Part shown: positions 1 through 8,516 of the stretch, one piece after another
Position numbering within the stretch: position 1 is the stretch's first letter
How the letters are laid out: each line of letters begins with the position of its first letter
NCBI GenBank assembly: GCA_050949055.1
Contig: JBMNFA010000001.1
Location: 372,001 to 436,000, forward strand
Direction: 5' to 3'
Origin: JAEZJZ01 sp050949055
Lineage (GTDB): Bacteria; Bacillota; UBA994; UBA5500
DNA: 64,000 bases
Made by a program: the position numbers and the translations under genes
Notes under the pieces: generated by a model
The model's input: the letters and a program-made list of their open reading frames with translations, nothing else
Database searches by the model: none
What the model was told of the DNA's origin: nothing

Positions 1-217
1 CAGCCCCACCCACATCCGCCACACTCAGGTTCATCTTGCCCTGCTGATCATTGAAGATGCGCAGCCCCACCAGCTTGCTGGCGATGTACTCGGCGTCCTG
101 GATGGTGTCGCCATCCCCTACCCCGATCAAAACCACCAGTCCATGACCTATGCTGCCTACGACTTGTCCATCGACGGTGACCTGCGCAGAGGCCACCCGT
201 TGTACTACTGCTCTCAT
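1..217 (-). CDS. dtd: D-aminoacyl-tRNA deacylase, N-terminal part (runs off the window)
   Basis: This is the first 72 codons of Dtd, the cytoplasmic homodimeric hydrolase that removes D-amino acids mischarged onto tRNA. The protein opens MRAVVQRVASAQVTVDGQVV, the characteristic start of the family, and continues through the segment GLVVLIGVGDGD and the motif KLVGLRIFNDQQGKMNLSV. The ATG at 217 is preceded by GAGGAGGG at 8 nt. The catalytic C-terminal half lies beyond position 1. It follows rel on the same strand, the common Bacillota order apt-rel-dtd, but here a 237-bp spacer full of hairpins separates rel from dtd. Confidence 0.93.
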   Translation of the reverse strand, partial: MRAVVQRVASAQVTVDGQVVGSIGHGLVVLIGVGDGDTIQDAEYIASKLVGLRIFNDQQGKMNLSVADVGGA

Positions 218-230
218 CTCGCCCTCCTCA

Positions 231-352
231 GCATGTGCGAAGCACATGCGATGTCCAATCATGTGATTGTTGCGTCAGCAACCATCAGTAAGTTCCTTAT
301 GCATGTGCGAAGCACATGCGATGTCCAATCATGTGATTGTTGCTTCAGCAAC
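231..352 (-). repeat. 70-bp tandem hairpin repeat (two copies)
   Basis: Two copies start at 231 and 301, exactly 70 bp apart. The second is cut short at about 352. Each contains a GCATGTGCgaaGCACATGC hairpin and a GTTGCntcaGCAAC hairpin. On the minus strand the second hairpin reads GATGGTTGCTgacGCAACAATCAC. This is the same core found in the repeats at 11721 and 32825, so these belong to one dispersed family. They fill the rel-dtd spacer. Confidence 0.8.
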
Positions 353-363
353 GGTGGGACTGG

Positions 364-414
364 GGGACGGGTACTCCTGTCCCGCTGTTCGAAACGGGAC
401 AGAGTACCTGTCCC
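364..414. repeat. 51-bp near-perfect palindrome
   Basis: The stretch starts GGGACGGGTACTCCTGTCCC, turns at TTCGA, and returns as GGGACAGAGTACCTGTCCC. It could form a long hairpin about 40 bp after the rel stop codon on the minus strand. It is followed by two further TGTCCCAC units. It could end rel transcription or be a mobile palindrome; there is no T tract. Part of its sequence (GTAC...GTCCCGCTGT) recurs in the 42-bp repeats at 21142-21257. Confidence 0.65.
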
Positions 415-454
415 ACTGTCCCACTGTCCCACCAACAGCCCAGGATAGTTCGCT

Positions 455-2638
455 TCAGGAACGGTGCGCTGGCGAGGCCATGCGATGCACGGTGAATACG
501 TCCCGCACCCGCATCAACCGCTGCAGGATAGTCTCCAGATGGTTGCGGTCCCGCACCACGATGGTGAAGGTAACCGCGGCGGTGCGGTCGCGCCGATTGG
601 TGCGTGCCTGCATTGAACTGATATTCAGCTTATGCTCGGCCAGCAGTTGCAACACGTCATGCAACAGGCCGGGTCGATCTAGCCCAGTGAGTTCGATGCG
701 CACCGGATAATCGGTTCGCGGTTGCTCGTCCCAGTAGACGTCGATCAGCCGCTCCCTTTGACGCATCAATGCCTGTGCATTGGGACAGCTGACGGTATGC
801 ACCGACACCCCCCGCCCGCGGGTGATGTAACCGATGATTGGGTCGCCCGGCACTGGGTTGCAGCAGCGGGAAAAGCGAATCAAAGCGTCCGGCAAGCCGC
901 GTACCTGCACCCCGGTATGGGTATGGCTGCGGTGCTCCGGCTCCTGTTCGGGGAAGTCCAGTTCTGGCACCTCTCTGGTGCCGGTCTGCTCCCGGTAGTG
1001 TTCCACGATGCGGGGCACCAGGCCAGAAAGGGAGGTCTCGCCAAAACCGATGGATGCGAACAAATCGTCAACACTGTTGAAATTCTGCCGCTCGCGGAAG
1101 TAGGCCAGCCGGTCGTCGGTGAGCACCTGGTGGGGTTCCAAGCCCAGACGGGAGATCTCCTTCTCCAGCAGATCCTTCCCCTTGTTGATACTCTCCTCCC
1201 GCTGCTCCTTTTTGAACCAGGCGCGAATCTTGCTTTTGGCCCCGGAGGTGCGCACCAGCTTCAGCCAGTCGCGGCTGGGGCCATTCATCTTGTTGGAAGT
1301 GAGCACCTCCACGATGTCGCCATTCTGCAGCGAATAGTTCAGGGGCACGATGCGCCCGTTCACCTTGGCACCGACGGTGCGGTGCCCCAGGTTGGTGTGG
1401 ATGCGATAGGCAAAATCGATCGGGTTGGAGCCGGCGGGCAGATTGATCACGTCACCTTTGGGGGTAAACACGAACACATCGTCCGGATAGAGCTCCATTT
1501 TCACCCCATCCACAAACTCCTGCGCGTCCCGCAGCTCCTGCTGCCATTCGATGATCCCCCGCAGCCAGGATAGCTTCTCTTGGGACTTTTGATCCGGTCG
1601 GGTGCCCTCCTTATAGGCCCAATGGGCGGCGATACCGTGCTCTGCCAGTTGGTGCATCTCGTAGGTACGGATCTGGATCTCCAGCGGCTCTCCTCGATCG
1701 CCGATCACGGTGGTATGCAGCGACTGGTAAAGGTTGGGTTTGGGGACAGCGATATAGTCCTTGAAGCGACCGGGGATTGGCCGCCATACGCTGTGCACCA
1801 GTCCCAAAGCTTCATAACACTCCTTGACGGTCTCCACAATCACCCGCACGGCCGTCAGGTCAAAAATCTCTTCAAAGGTGCGACCTGCCTCCATCTTGCG
1901 GAAAATGCTGTAGAAGTGTTTCGGCCGGCCAGAGATTTCGGCGTTGATCCCCACTTCCTGCAGCTTCTCGCGCAGCTCAAGGATAGCGTGGTTGGTGATC
2001 TCCTCCCGCACCTCACGCTTCCTAGCCACCTTTTCGCTGATCTCGCGGTATCTCTCCGGCTCCAAAAATCGGAAAGCCAGATCCTCCAGCTCCCATTGTA
2101 TCCGGCTGATACCCAAGCGACCGGCCAGCGGGGCAAAGATTTCCCGGGTCTCCAGGGCAGTTTCCTTTTGCTTGACCGGAGGGCGATACTTCAAGGTGCG
2201 CATGTTGTGCAGGCGGTCCGCCAGTTTGATCAGGATCACCCGCAGGTCCTCGGACATGGCCAAGAACATCTTGCGCAGGTTTTCCGCCTGCTGCTCCTGT
2301 TTGTTCAGCTCCTCCAGGCGGCCCAGTTTGGTCACGCCGTCCACCAATTTGGCCACCACCGGGCCAAACTTTGCCTGCAGCTCGTCCAAAGTGACCTTGG
2401 TATCCTCCACCACGTCGTGCAGCAAAGCCGCCACCAGGGTATCGGTGTCCAGCTGCATCTCGGCCAGAATGAGGGCGACGCCCAAGGGGTGAACGATGTA
2501 ATCTTCCCCAGATGCACGCAACTGCCCGGCATGTGCCCGGGCAGCATAGAGGAACCCTTTGTGAATCCGCTCAAAATCGGCCTGTTTATTATAGCTTTGT
2601 ACCTTTTCCAGCAGGGGAATCAATTCCCGTGGAAACAT
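455..2638 (-). CDS. rel: Bifunctional (p)ppGpp synthetase/hydrolase
   Basis: This 727-residue RelA/SpoT homologue makes and degrades the stringent-response alarmone (p)ppGpp in the cytoplasm. An N-terminal HD hydrolase domain shows H36, H50 and the HD pair at 74-75 followed by ED at 78-79. The synthetase domain (about 200-340) carries PGRFKDYIAVPKPNLYQSLH; the RFKD form is that of bifunctional enzymes, whereas RelA-only enzymes have an acidic version. A TGS domain (about 390-450) and a C-terminal ACT domain (about 650-725) complete the long form. The ATG at 2638 has AAAGGA upstream at about 8 nt. The length is normal. It lies downstream of apt on the same strand, separated by 214 bp. Confidence 0.96.
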   Translation of the reverse strand: MFPRELIPLLEKVQSYNKQADFERIHKGFLYAARAHAGQLRASGEDYIVHPLGVALILAEMQLDTDTLVAALLHDVVEDTKVTLDELQAKFGPVVAKLVDGVTKLGRLEELNKQEQQAENLRKMFLAMSEDLRVILIKLADRLHNMRTLKYRPPVKQKETALETREIFAPLAGRLGISRIQWELEDLAFRFLEPERYREISEKVARKREVREEITNHAILELREKLQEVGINAEISGRPKHFYSIFRKMEAGRTFEEIFDLTAVRVIVETVKECYEALGLVHSVWRPIPGRFKDYIAVPKPNLYQSLHTTVIGDRGEPLEIQIRTYEMHQLAEHGIAAHWAYKEGTRPDQKSQEKLSWLRGIIEWQQELRDAQEFVDGVKMELYPDDVFVFTPKGDVINLPAGSNPIDFAYRIHTNLGHRTVGAKVNGRIVPLNYSLQNGDIVEVLTSNKMNGPSRDWLKLVRTSGAKSKIRAWFKKEQREESINKGKDLLEKEISRLGLEPHQVLTDDRLAYFRERQNFNSVDDLFASIGFGETSLSGLVPRIVEHYREQTGTREVPELDFPEQEPEHRSHTHTGVQVRGLPDALIRFSRCCNPVPGDPIIGYITRGRGVSVHTVSCPNAQALMRQRERLIDVYWDEQPRTDYPVRIELTGLDRPGLLHDVLQLLAEHKLNISSMQARTNRRDRTAAVTFTIVVRDRNHLETILQRLMRVRDVFTVHRMASPAHRS

Positions 2639-2716
2639 AGCCTCAATCCTTTCTCAGTTGCCAGCGACGATTGACGATATCTGGTCCGATTTCAAGGGAT
2701 TTGGTTTGTGAGTAGC

Positions 2717-2744
2717 GAGCCGCAGCGGCTTCGCGCAGCGGCTC
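2717..2744. repeat. GC-rich hairpin between apt and rel
   Basis: GAGCCGC and GCGGCTC arms enclose a GC-rich loop that is itself repetitive (GCAGCGGCTTCGCGCAGCGGC). It lies in the 214-bp apt-rel spacer. No T tract follows in the minus direction, so a palindromic repeat is as likely as a terminator. Confidence 0.45.
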
Positions 2745-2852
2745 GGTCCTCCACTAATAGCGCTCAAACGCCAACCAGGATGGCGTCAAGTCTCAGCCCA
2801 TCCGATGACGGGTGTCATTGGCCTCTCAGCATCTTGTTTGAGACTTGCCGCC

Positions 2853-3365
2853 CTAGTACCTCAGCAGCGAAATCACTGGATAGTCTTGCAGCACCTTGCG
2901 TCCGTTGAGGAACTCCAGCTCGATCAGGAAAGCGGTGGCGGTGACCACGCCACCCTCTTCCTCCACCAACTTGATCGTGGAGAGAATGGTACCGCCGGTA
3001 GCCAGCAGATCGTCCAAAACCAGCACCTTTTGCCCCGGCTTGATGGCGTCGGCATGCAACTCCAGCGCATCGGTACCGTACTCCAACTGATAGGTAACCC
3101 GGCGCTTCTTTCCCGGCAGCTTGCCCGGCTTGCGGGCTGGAACAAAGCCCTTGCCAAGAGCGTAAGCCAACGGTGCCCCCAGGATGAACCCGCGGGCTTC
3201 CGGGGCGACAATCACGTCGAAGTCGTAGGGCTTGAGCTGCTCAATCAAGGTGTCGATGGTTTTGCGAAAACCGTCCGGATCCTGCAACAACGGGGTGACA
3301 TCCTTAAAGATGATGCCCGGCCGCGGGAAATCCGGGATGTCGCGAATCAGACTACCTAGTTCCAC
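2853..3365 (-). CDS. apt: Adenine phosphoribosyltransferase
   Basis: Apt makes AMP from adenine and PRPP in purine salvage. The protein has the family opening SLIRDIPDFPRPGIIFKDVTP and the PRPP-binding loop VLVLDDLLATGGT, with VAPEARGF for adenine binding. I place the start at the GTG at 3365 because GGGAGG sits 8 nt before it. An open GTG seven codons upstream (3386) would put that Shine-Dalgarno inside the coding region. The resulting 170 residues match the usual 170-173. It follows recJ by 138 bp on the same strand and precedes rel, a frequent arrangement in Clostridia. Confidence 0.95.
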   Translation of the reverse strand: MELGSLIRDIPDFPRPGIIFKDVTPLLQDPDGFRKTIDTLIEQLKPYDFDVIVAPEARGFILGAPLAYALGKGFVPARKPGKLPGKKRRVTYQLEYGTDALELHADAIKPGQKVLVLDDLLATGGTILSTIKLVEEEGGVVTATAFLIELEFLNGRKVLQDYPVISLLRY

Positions 3366-3503
3366 TTCTCTATTCCTCCCATTCACCTAGTTACTGATAT
3401 AAACGGCGAAACTGCCGTGGGGCATCAAGTCCGGGGCCAACCAATGCTCAGGTGATCCTAGAATACTAATCTGGCCTCAGAGACCCCTAGCCTTGTAGCC
3501 AGA

Positions 3504-6005
3504 TCATTTGTCTAAAGTCTCACCTGCCGGCGTTCCATCGCCAGGGTGGAGTCGTTGCACCAATTCCGCCAGACGGCGGGAGATAAGACCAGCAGCGTCC
3601 GGTCCCTGCAGCCATTCCTTGGCCTGCCCCAATTCCTGCATCGCCTCGGTTGCCTCGCGAAAGGCTTTGGACTGCAGCAGGTCCTGCTTTTCGGCCGGCG
3701 GAGGCAGTAGGCGCACGGAAGCACCCTGCTCCGAACAGGCACACTCGGCCAAAGCCAACTCCGCCATCACCTGCAGATGCATCTGCACCTGGTCTGGCAA
3801 GAGCAATAATCCAGCGGACTGCAGGGCTGCGGCCAACTGCCCCCAACTCCACTCCTCGCGGGGCTGGGAGCGCAAGGTCAAGAAGAGGGCGGCCAGTGCT
3901 TGGCGGCTGGGGCCGTGAGTTTCCAAAACTTTGTAAGCCCGGTCAATATCATTACCATTATACAATAAGTGAATTCCCAGGCGATAGAGTCGCTGACCTA
4001 ACAGTTGGGCTAGTGCCCGCAGACTGCCTTCACCCAGCGGTGCATCCAACCACAGCAGTTGATCCCCTGGAAACACTTGGTCCGATGCTACCCACCGCCA
4101 CTGACCGTCCTGCTGGCAGAGGAAGATGGGCCCGGCCTGGTTGATGGGCAGCTCCACCTGCAGTTCCTTCCACAGGCCCGCCCAATGATGGGCAGCCAGC
4201 GCCGGCCAAAACACGGTGAGCACCGAACGTGGTTGCTGCAGCAACTGCCTGACGGATAAGCCCTGTAGCAGTTCTTGCCGCCGATCGTAGACAGGGACCT
4301 GATCAGGTGCCTCTGGCTGCTGCCAATCCCGCAGATAAAGCACGACGCTGGTGCGCCCTTGCCAATGATTGCATTGCACGGTATAAGCTACATCTAGCCA
4401 TTGACTGGCGACGATCGCCTCCTGCTCCTCGGCGCGGCGAAACGCCATCACTTCCCAGGGCAGCCCACCACCTTCCAGACGCAGTTTCAGATGCTGCCCC
4501 TCCCTGCCCACCAACCGGGCATCCAACAGACGCCAGCGCCGGCTGCAGAATATCGGTTGCGGATGGCCATACCCGAAGGGGCCCAGGCTATCCAGCGATT
4601 GCACCAGCTGCAAGCTGACCTCCGAAGGGTCCAGTTCGCCATCCAAAGAGAGGCAAGGAGTCATCTCCTCGGGGGTGAGGGCAGATTGCACTTGAGCGTT
4701 CAGCTCCCGCCGCAAAGCCGCTATGTTCTTCTCAGGCACAACCAGTCCGGCGGCGGCCTGATGGCCGCCATAAGCGGACAGCAGGTGTTTGGCTGCCTTC
4801 AGCCCGGCCACCAGGTTGTAGCCGGGAATGCTGCGTCCGCTGCCGCGGGCTTCATCCCCCTCGATGGCCAGCAGGACCACCGGGCGGTGGTAACGCTCCA
4901 CCAGCCGTGAAGCGACAATGCCCAGCACTCCATGATGCCAACCGGATTTGGCCAGCAAAATGAAGTCCCGCTGGTCTGGTGGCAGCGCTGCTGCCGCTTG
5001 TTCCACCTCCAACAGGATCTGCTGCTCCAGGGATTGGCGCTCTTGGTTGTAGCCATCGAGCAAGGTGGCCAGTGCAGCTGCCTGCTCGGGATCGTCGGTG
5101 AGCAACAGTTCCAAGGCGTGTTCCGCCCGATTGAGGCGCCCGGCGGCGTTCAGCCGCGGGGCCAGTTGATAGGCAATGCTGCCCTCGTGCACAGCTCCCT
5201 CCTCCACCCCAGCCACCGAGAGCAATGCAGCAATGCCGGCGTAGGAGGGTTGCTTCAGTGCCAGCAGCCCCTGATGCACCAGCACCCGGTTTTCGTCCAC
5301 TAAGGGCACCAGGTCAGCCACCGTGCCGATGGCGACCAACTCCAAATAGCGAGCGACGGCGGCCAGGCCGCCCAGGGCCTGTACCAGCTTCAGCGCCACC
5401 CCCACCCCAGCCAGCTCGACAAAAGGATACTCCCTCTCCGCCAGCTTGGGATTTAGCACCGCTACGGCTGCAGGACGCCGGCTGGCATCGGGGGTGTGAT
5501 GATCGGTGACTACCACGTCCAGGCCCAGACGGTTGGCTTCGGCCACCTCGGCTTGGGAATTGATGCCGCAGTCCACCGTAATCAGCAGCTGTGCTCCGCC
5601 CTGGGCGATCTCATTGATCGCCTGCGCATTGAGACCATAACCCTCCTCCAAACGGCGAGGTATGTAGTAACCCGGGTCTAGCCCTAGATCTCGAAAAAAG
5701 CGCACTAAAAGGGCAGTGGCTGTCAACCCGTCGGCATCATAATCGCCATAAATGCAGATCTGCTGCCGCAAAGCCACCGCCTGTTGGATTCGTTCCACGG
5801 CTGTCGCCATGCCCGGCAATCGCTTGGGGTCATGTAAATGGCTGAGGTCAGGATGCAGGAACCGCAAAATCTGGTCTACTTCGGTCAAGCCTCGCTGCAT
5901 CAGTACATCGATAGCCACCGGGTGCAGCCCCGTGGCCTGCGCCAACCGCTTGGCTTGTTCACGGTCCCGGGTGGCTATCTGCCATCTCGCCTGTTGTCTT
6001 CGCAT
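3504..6005 (-). CDS. recJ: Single-stranded-DNA-specific exonuclease RecJ
   Basis: RecJ is a 5'-3' exonuclease on single-stranded DNA in recombination, base-excision and mismatch repair. The DHH phosphoesterase motifs are visible: DYDADG near residue 88-93 and VVTDHHTPD further on. They are followed by DHHA1 (GSGRSIPGYNL and GGHQAAAGL) and an OB-fold region. At 833 residues it is the long Bacillota form with an extra C-terminal domain. I use the ATG at 6005 (GGAGG at 6 nt), not the adjacent TTG at 6008. The ATG overlaps the stop of the upstream LapA-like gene (TGATG), indicating translational coupling. Confidence 0.94.
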   Translation of the reverse strand: MRRQQARWQIATRDREQAKRLAQATGLHPVAIDVLMQRGLTEVDQILRFLHPDLSHLHDPKRLPGMATAVERIQQAVALRQQICIYGDYDADGLTATALLVRFFRDLGLDPGYYIPRRLEEGYGLNAQAINEIAQGGAQLLITVDCGINSQAEVAEANRLGLDVVVTDHHTPDASRRPAAVAVLNPKLAEREYPFVELAGVGVALKLVQALGGLAAVARYLELVAIGTVADLVPLVDENRVLVHQGLLALKQPSYAGIAALLSVAGVEEGAVHEGSIAYQLAPRLNAAGRLNRAEHALELLLTDDPEQAAALATLLDGYNQERQSLEQQILLEVEQAAAALPPDQRDFILLAKSGWHHGVLGIVASRLVERYHRPVVLLAIEGDEARGSGRSIPGYNLVAGLKAAKHLLSAYGGHQAAAGLVVPEKNIAALRRELNAQVQSALTPEEMTPCLSLDGELDPSEVSLQLVQSLDSLGPFGYGHPQPIFCSRRWRLLDARLVGREGQHLKLRLEGGGLPWEVMAFRRAEEQEAIVASQWLDVAYTVQCNHWQGRTSVVLYLRDWQQPEAPDQVPVYDRRQELLQGLSVRQLLQQPRSVLTVFWPALAAHHWAGLWKELQVELPINQAGPIFLCQQDGQWRWVASDQVFPGDQLLWLDAPLGEGSLRALAQLLGQRLYRLGIHLLYNGNDIDRAYKVLETHGPSRQALAALFLTLRSQPREEWSWGQLAAALQSAGLLLLPDQVQMHLQVMAELALAECACSEQGASVRLLPPPAEKQDLLQSKAFREATEAMQELGQAKEWLQGPDAAGLISRRLAELVQRLHPGDGTPAGETLDK

Positions 6006-6415
6006 CAATTGCCTCCTTGCACTGCTCCTTCACGTGGGTATTTCGCTGGCGGGGGTGCAGAGTCGTCTTGCCCCGTTGGCAGCTTACCGGCCTCCTCACT
6101 GACGGCGGCCAACAGCTCCTCCAGCCGCCGGTCCAACAGGTTGGCCCGTTCGGTCTGCTTCTGCAGTTCCTTTGTCGCCTGTTCTAGGCGACGGGTCAGT
6201 TCACGCATCTTCAACGCCTGCCGCAACTGATTGCCCAAGCCTATCAGCACCATGGTCAGCGCTCCAATAGCCACCGAAGCGATGATCACAGCGGCCAGGG
6301 GCACGCTGGGCGCAGACCAGAAGCCGAAGTTGACCACCACCGCCTGGGGATTGAGTAAGGAGAATGCCACCACCACCAGGGCCAGCACGATAAACAGCAA
6401 GACCTTAAGCTGCAT
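6005..6415 (-). CDS. LapA-domain membrane protein
   Basis: This 136-residue protein has two hydrophobic segments (about 3-20 and 36-56) separated by a short NPQAVVVNFGFWSAPSVPL loop. The pattern is that of the LapA/DUF1049 family. A charged coiled-coil-like tail rich in R, E, L and Q (about 60-105) follows. The start is the ATG at 6415 with GGAGGGA at 8 nt; an open frame 12 codons longer has no site. Its stop overlaps the recJ start. E. coli LapA takes part in lipopolysaccharide assembly control, but the role of Bacillota homologues is not established and I do not infer one. Confidence 0.8.
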   Translation of the reverse strand: MQLKVLLFIVLALVVVAFSLLNPQAVVVNFGFWSAPSVPLAAVIIASVAIGALTMVLIGLGNQLRQALKMRELTRRLEQATKELQKQTERANLLDRRLEELLAAVSEEAGKLPTGQDDSAPPPAKYPREGAVQGGN

Positions 6416-6688
6416 ATATCTCTCCCTCCAGTTCCACCGTTTCTTTTTCATTTTCCATGCCCGTCAGCCAGATTCCTGCCCGATATCTGGCGGATTGTGT
6501 CGATAGCGGCCGCAAGGCAGGAAATGTCAAGGAAGGCGGCGAAAATTGGTCTTTGGGAACGGTTGCAAAAAACCCACCTGGGGTTACAGCGACGTCGAAC
6601 AACCTGAGTCTCGCTGTTTGTTGCATTCCTGGTTACAACTTATTCCCTGCGAGGACATCAGGTTAATGGCTGATACCAGGACAATAGC
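6416..6688. other. Divergent intergenic region without a gene
   Basis: This DNA separates the minus-strand LapA-like/recJ pair from the plus-strand amidohydrolase and should hold promoters for both. I see a 7-8 bp inverted repeat ACAGCGA ... TCGCTGT at about 6587-6618. I see no convincing -35/-10 pair. Confidence 0.4.
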
Positions 6689-6745
6689 TGGACAGGGGGC
6701 ACCTCATGTCCGGCTGGCCGGACGCGAGAACCGTCCCCATGTCCA
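6689..6745. repeat. 57-bp TGGACA...TGTCCA palindromic element
   Basis: Outer arms TGGACA and TGTCCA enclose an inner GTCCGGctggCCGGAC hairpin plus the motifs GGGGGCACCTCA and AGAACCGTCCCCA. The same pair of motifs is found next to the left end of the IS element (12450-12490, opposite strand). The AGAACCGTCCCCA half recurs at 25606-25632 and at the right end of the IS. It lies just before the amidohydrolase ribosome binding site. Confidence 0.7.
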
Positions 6746-6777
6746 GCCCGCAGCGAGAAAATTAGGAGGTGTTTTAT

Positions 6778-8433
6778 ATGGCCAACACATGGAATCGCAA
6801 TCTAGACAAGTGTCTGGTGGGAGGCAACATTCTCACCCAGGACCCAGTTCTCCCACGCGTCAGTGCGCTGGGAATCAAGGGTAGCCGCATCGTCATGGCA
6901 GGCGATGACCAGCAGGTGCTGTCTGCGGCCGGACCGGAGACGGAGGTCATCGATCTGGGCGGGCAGACTGTGTTACCTGGCATCTTTGATTCACACAACC
7001 ACATCGTGGCTGCCGGGGTGCTGCTGGAGGGCGTGATGCTCTTTGGCGTCAAGGATATCGCCGGCATGCAGGCGGCGGTGGCCCGCCGCGCGGAACAACT
7101 GCCCAAGGGGAGCTGGATCGAAGGTGGCGGCTGGATAGAGAGTCAATTTGCCGAATATCGCCTGCCCACCCGCTGGGATCTGGACCAAGCAGCGCCCGAT
7201 CATCCAGTGATATTGAACCGGCTGTTTGGCAGCAGCGTGGTCAACAGCCTGGCGCTGCAGTTGGCGGGCATCGACGGCAACACGCCTGATCCCGAGCGCG
7301 GCCAGATCGACCGGGATCCACGCACCGGGGAGCCGACCGGTATTTTGCGCAACGGGGCGCAGAACCTAGTCAGGCGGGTGATCCCGCAGGCAGCGGTGCG
7401 CAACCAGGTGGAGCAAATAGAGGAGAGAATCAAAAGGGCCACCGCTGAATACGTCAAGTGGGGCATCACCAGCGTGATTGACCCGGGTGTAACGCCGCTA
7501 AGCATGCGCGCCTATCACAACTTGCGCCAGCGGGGCGAGCTGCCGCTTCGGGTACAGATGATGCCGGCCTGGTATGGTTTGTACGCCACTCAGGGCAAGG
7601 ATATCAGCCAGCTGGTGGACACGTTGGGGTTCACCACCGGATTTGGCGACGAGTGGCTGAACGTGGGCCCGCTGAAGATGGCCATCGACGGCGGGCTGGG
7701 CAGCAAGACGGCCATGCTGCACGACCCCTACATCGATGGTCACGTCAGCCGCATTCCGCTGAGGTTGGATTTAGAGCAATTGGAGAGCTACTTCCGCCAG
7801 GCAATCGAGGCCGGTTGGTCGGTGGGTATCCACACCTGCGGCGATCTGGCCCAGGACATCGCCTGTGAGTCTTTCGACCGGGTGCTGCAAGCGCTGCCGC
7901 TGCCCGGCCACCGCTGCAACATCATCCACGGCTACCTACCCACCGAGAAGTCCCTGGAGATCATGGCCCGGCAGCAACTGGCGGTGTCGGTGCAGCCGGG
8001 ATTCACCTACGTGGAAGGCGACATCTACTTCGATCAGATTGAGGAACAGCGGCTGCATCGCTATAAGCCGCTGCGCACCTACCTGGAGAGAGGCATTCTG
8101 GTGGCGGCTAATTCGGATATGACCTCGGCCCATTATAACCCCTTCTTTGGCATGTACGCAGCGGTGACGCGCAAGACATCCCAAGGCCGCCAACTGGGTA
8201 CGGCTGAACTGATCAGCCGCGAACAGATGCTGCCGCTGTTCACCAAGAACGGTGCCTGGCTGGCCAGGCAGGAAGACCGGGTGGGCACGCTCAGCCCCGG
8301 CAAGCTGGCCGATTTGATCGTTCTATCGGATAACATTCTGACGGTGCCGGATGAAAAGATACTGCAACTGAGCGTGCGGCGCACGATGATCGACGGCCAT
8401 TGGGTCTGGCAGGATGAGTGCAGCAACGGATAA
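6778..8433 (+). CDS. YtcJ-type amidohydrolase
   Basis: This is a 551-residue member of the amidohydrolase superfamily, in the YtcJ/AepA branch. These are metal-dependent hydrolases of unknown or varied substrates. The metal-binding HNH of FDSHNHIVAAG is at residues 73-75. Further family signatures are GIHTCGD, the C-terminal NSDMTSAHYNPFFGMYAAVTR and GTLSPGKLADLIVLS. AGGAGG at 6764-6769 lies 8 nt before the ATG at 6778; an upstream GTG overlaps that site and is rejected. No signal peptide is seen. The gene stands alone and converges on the VWA-protein gene. The substrate cannot be read from sequence. Confidence 0.88.
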   Translation: MANTWNRNLDKCLVGGNILTQDPVLPRVSALGIKGSRIVMAGDDQQVLSAAGPETEVIDLGGQTVLPGIFDSHNHIVAAGVLLEGVMLFGVKDIAGMQAAVARRAEQLPKGSWIEGGGWIESQFAEYRLPTRWDLDQAAPDHPVILNRLFGSSVVNSLALQLAGIDGNTPDPERGQIDRDPRTGEPTGILRNGAQNLVRRVIPQAAVRNQVEQIEERIKRATAEYVKWGITSVIDPGVTPLSMRAYHNLRQRGELPLRVQMMPAWYGLYATQGKDISQLVDTLGFTTGFGDEWLNVGPLKMAIDGGLGSKTAMLHDPYIDGHVSRIPLRLDLEQLESYFRQAIEAGWSVGIHTCGDLAQDIACESFDRVLQALPLPGHRCNIIHGYLPTEKSLEIMARQQLAVSVQPGFTYVEGDIYFDQIEEQRLHRYKPLRTYLERGILVAANSDMTSAHYNPFFGMYAAVTRKTSQGRQLGTAELISREQMLPLFTKNGAWLARQEDRVGTLSPGKLADLIVLSDNILTVPDEKILQLSVRRTMIDGHWVWQDECSNG

Positions 8434-8455
8434 TTTGAACTTGATCCGATCAAAG

Positions 8456-8483
8456 GCAGCACTTCCGGCAAGGGAAGTGCTGC
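8456..8483. terminator. Hairpin between convergent genes
   Basis: A perfect 11-bp stem, GCAGCACTTCC and GGAAGTGCTGC, with a 6-nt loop lies between the amidohydrolase stop (8433) and the VWA gene stop (8517). The T tract is weak on both sides. Its position suggests a bidirectional terminator. Confidence 0.6.
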
Positions 8484-8516
8484 TTCGTTCATGCGAGGTC
8501 CTCTTTGGGTGATCGA

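Noticed and set aside
143..710. Two plus-strand frames across the 70-bp repeats near the left edge
   Set aside because: They read through non-coding hairpins and antisense of dtd or rel and have no ribosome site.
1580..2674. 364-codon plus-strand frame opposite rel, and a similar 283-codon one at 722-1573
   Set aside because: Both are antisense to well-supported rel codons and show low-complexity, histidine/glutamine-rich translation typical of GC-rich shadows.
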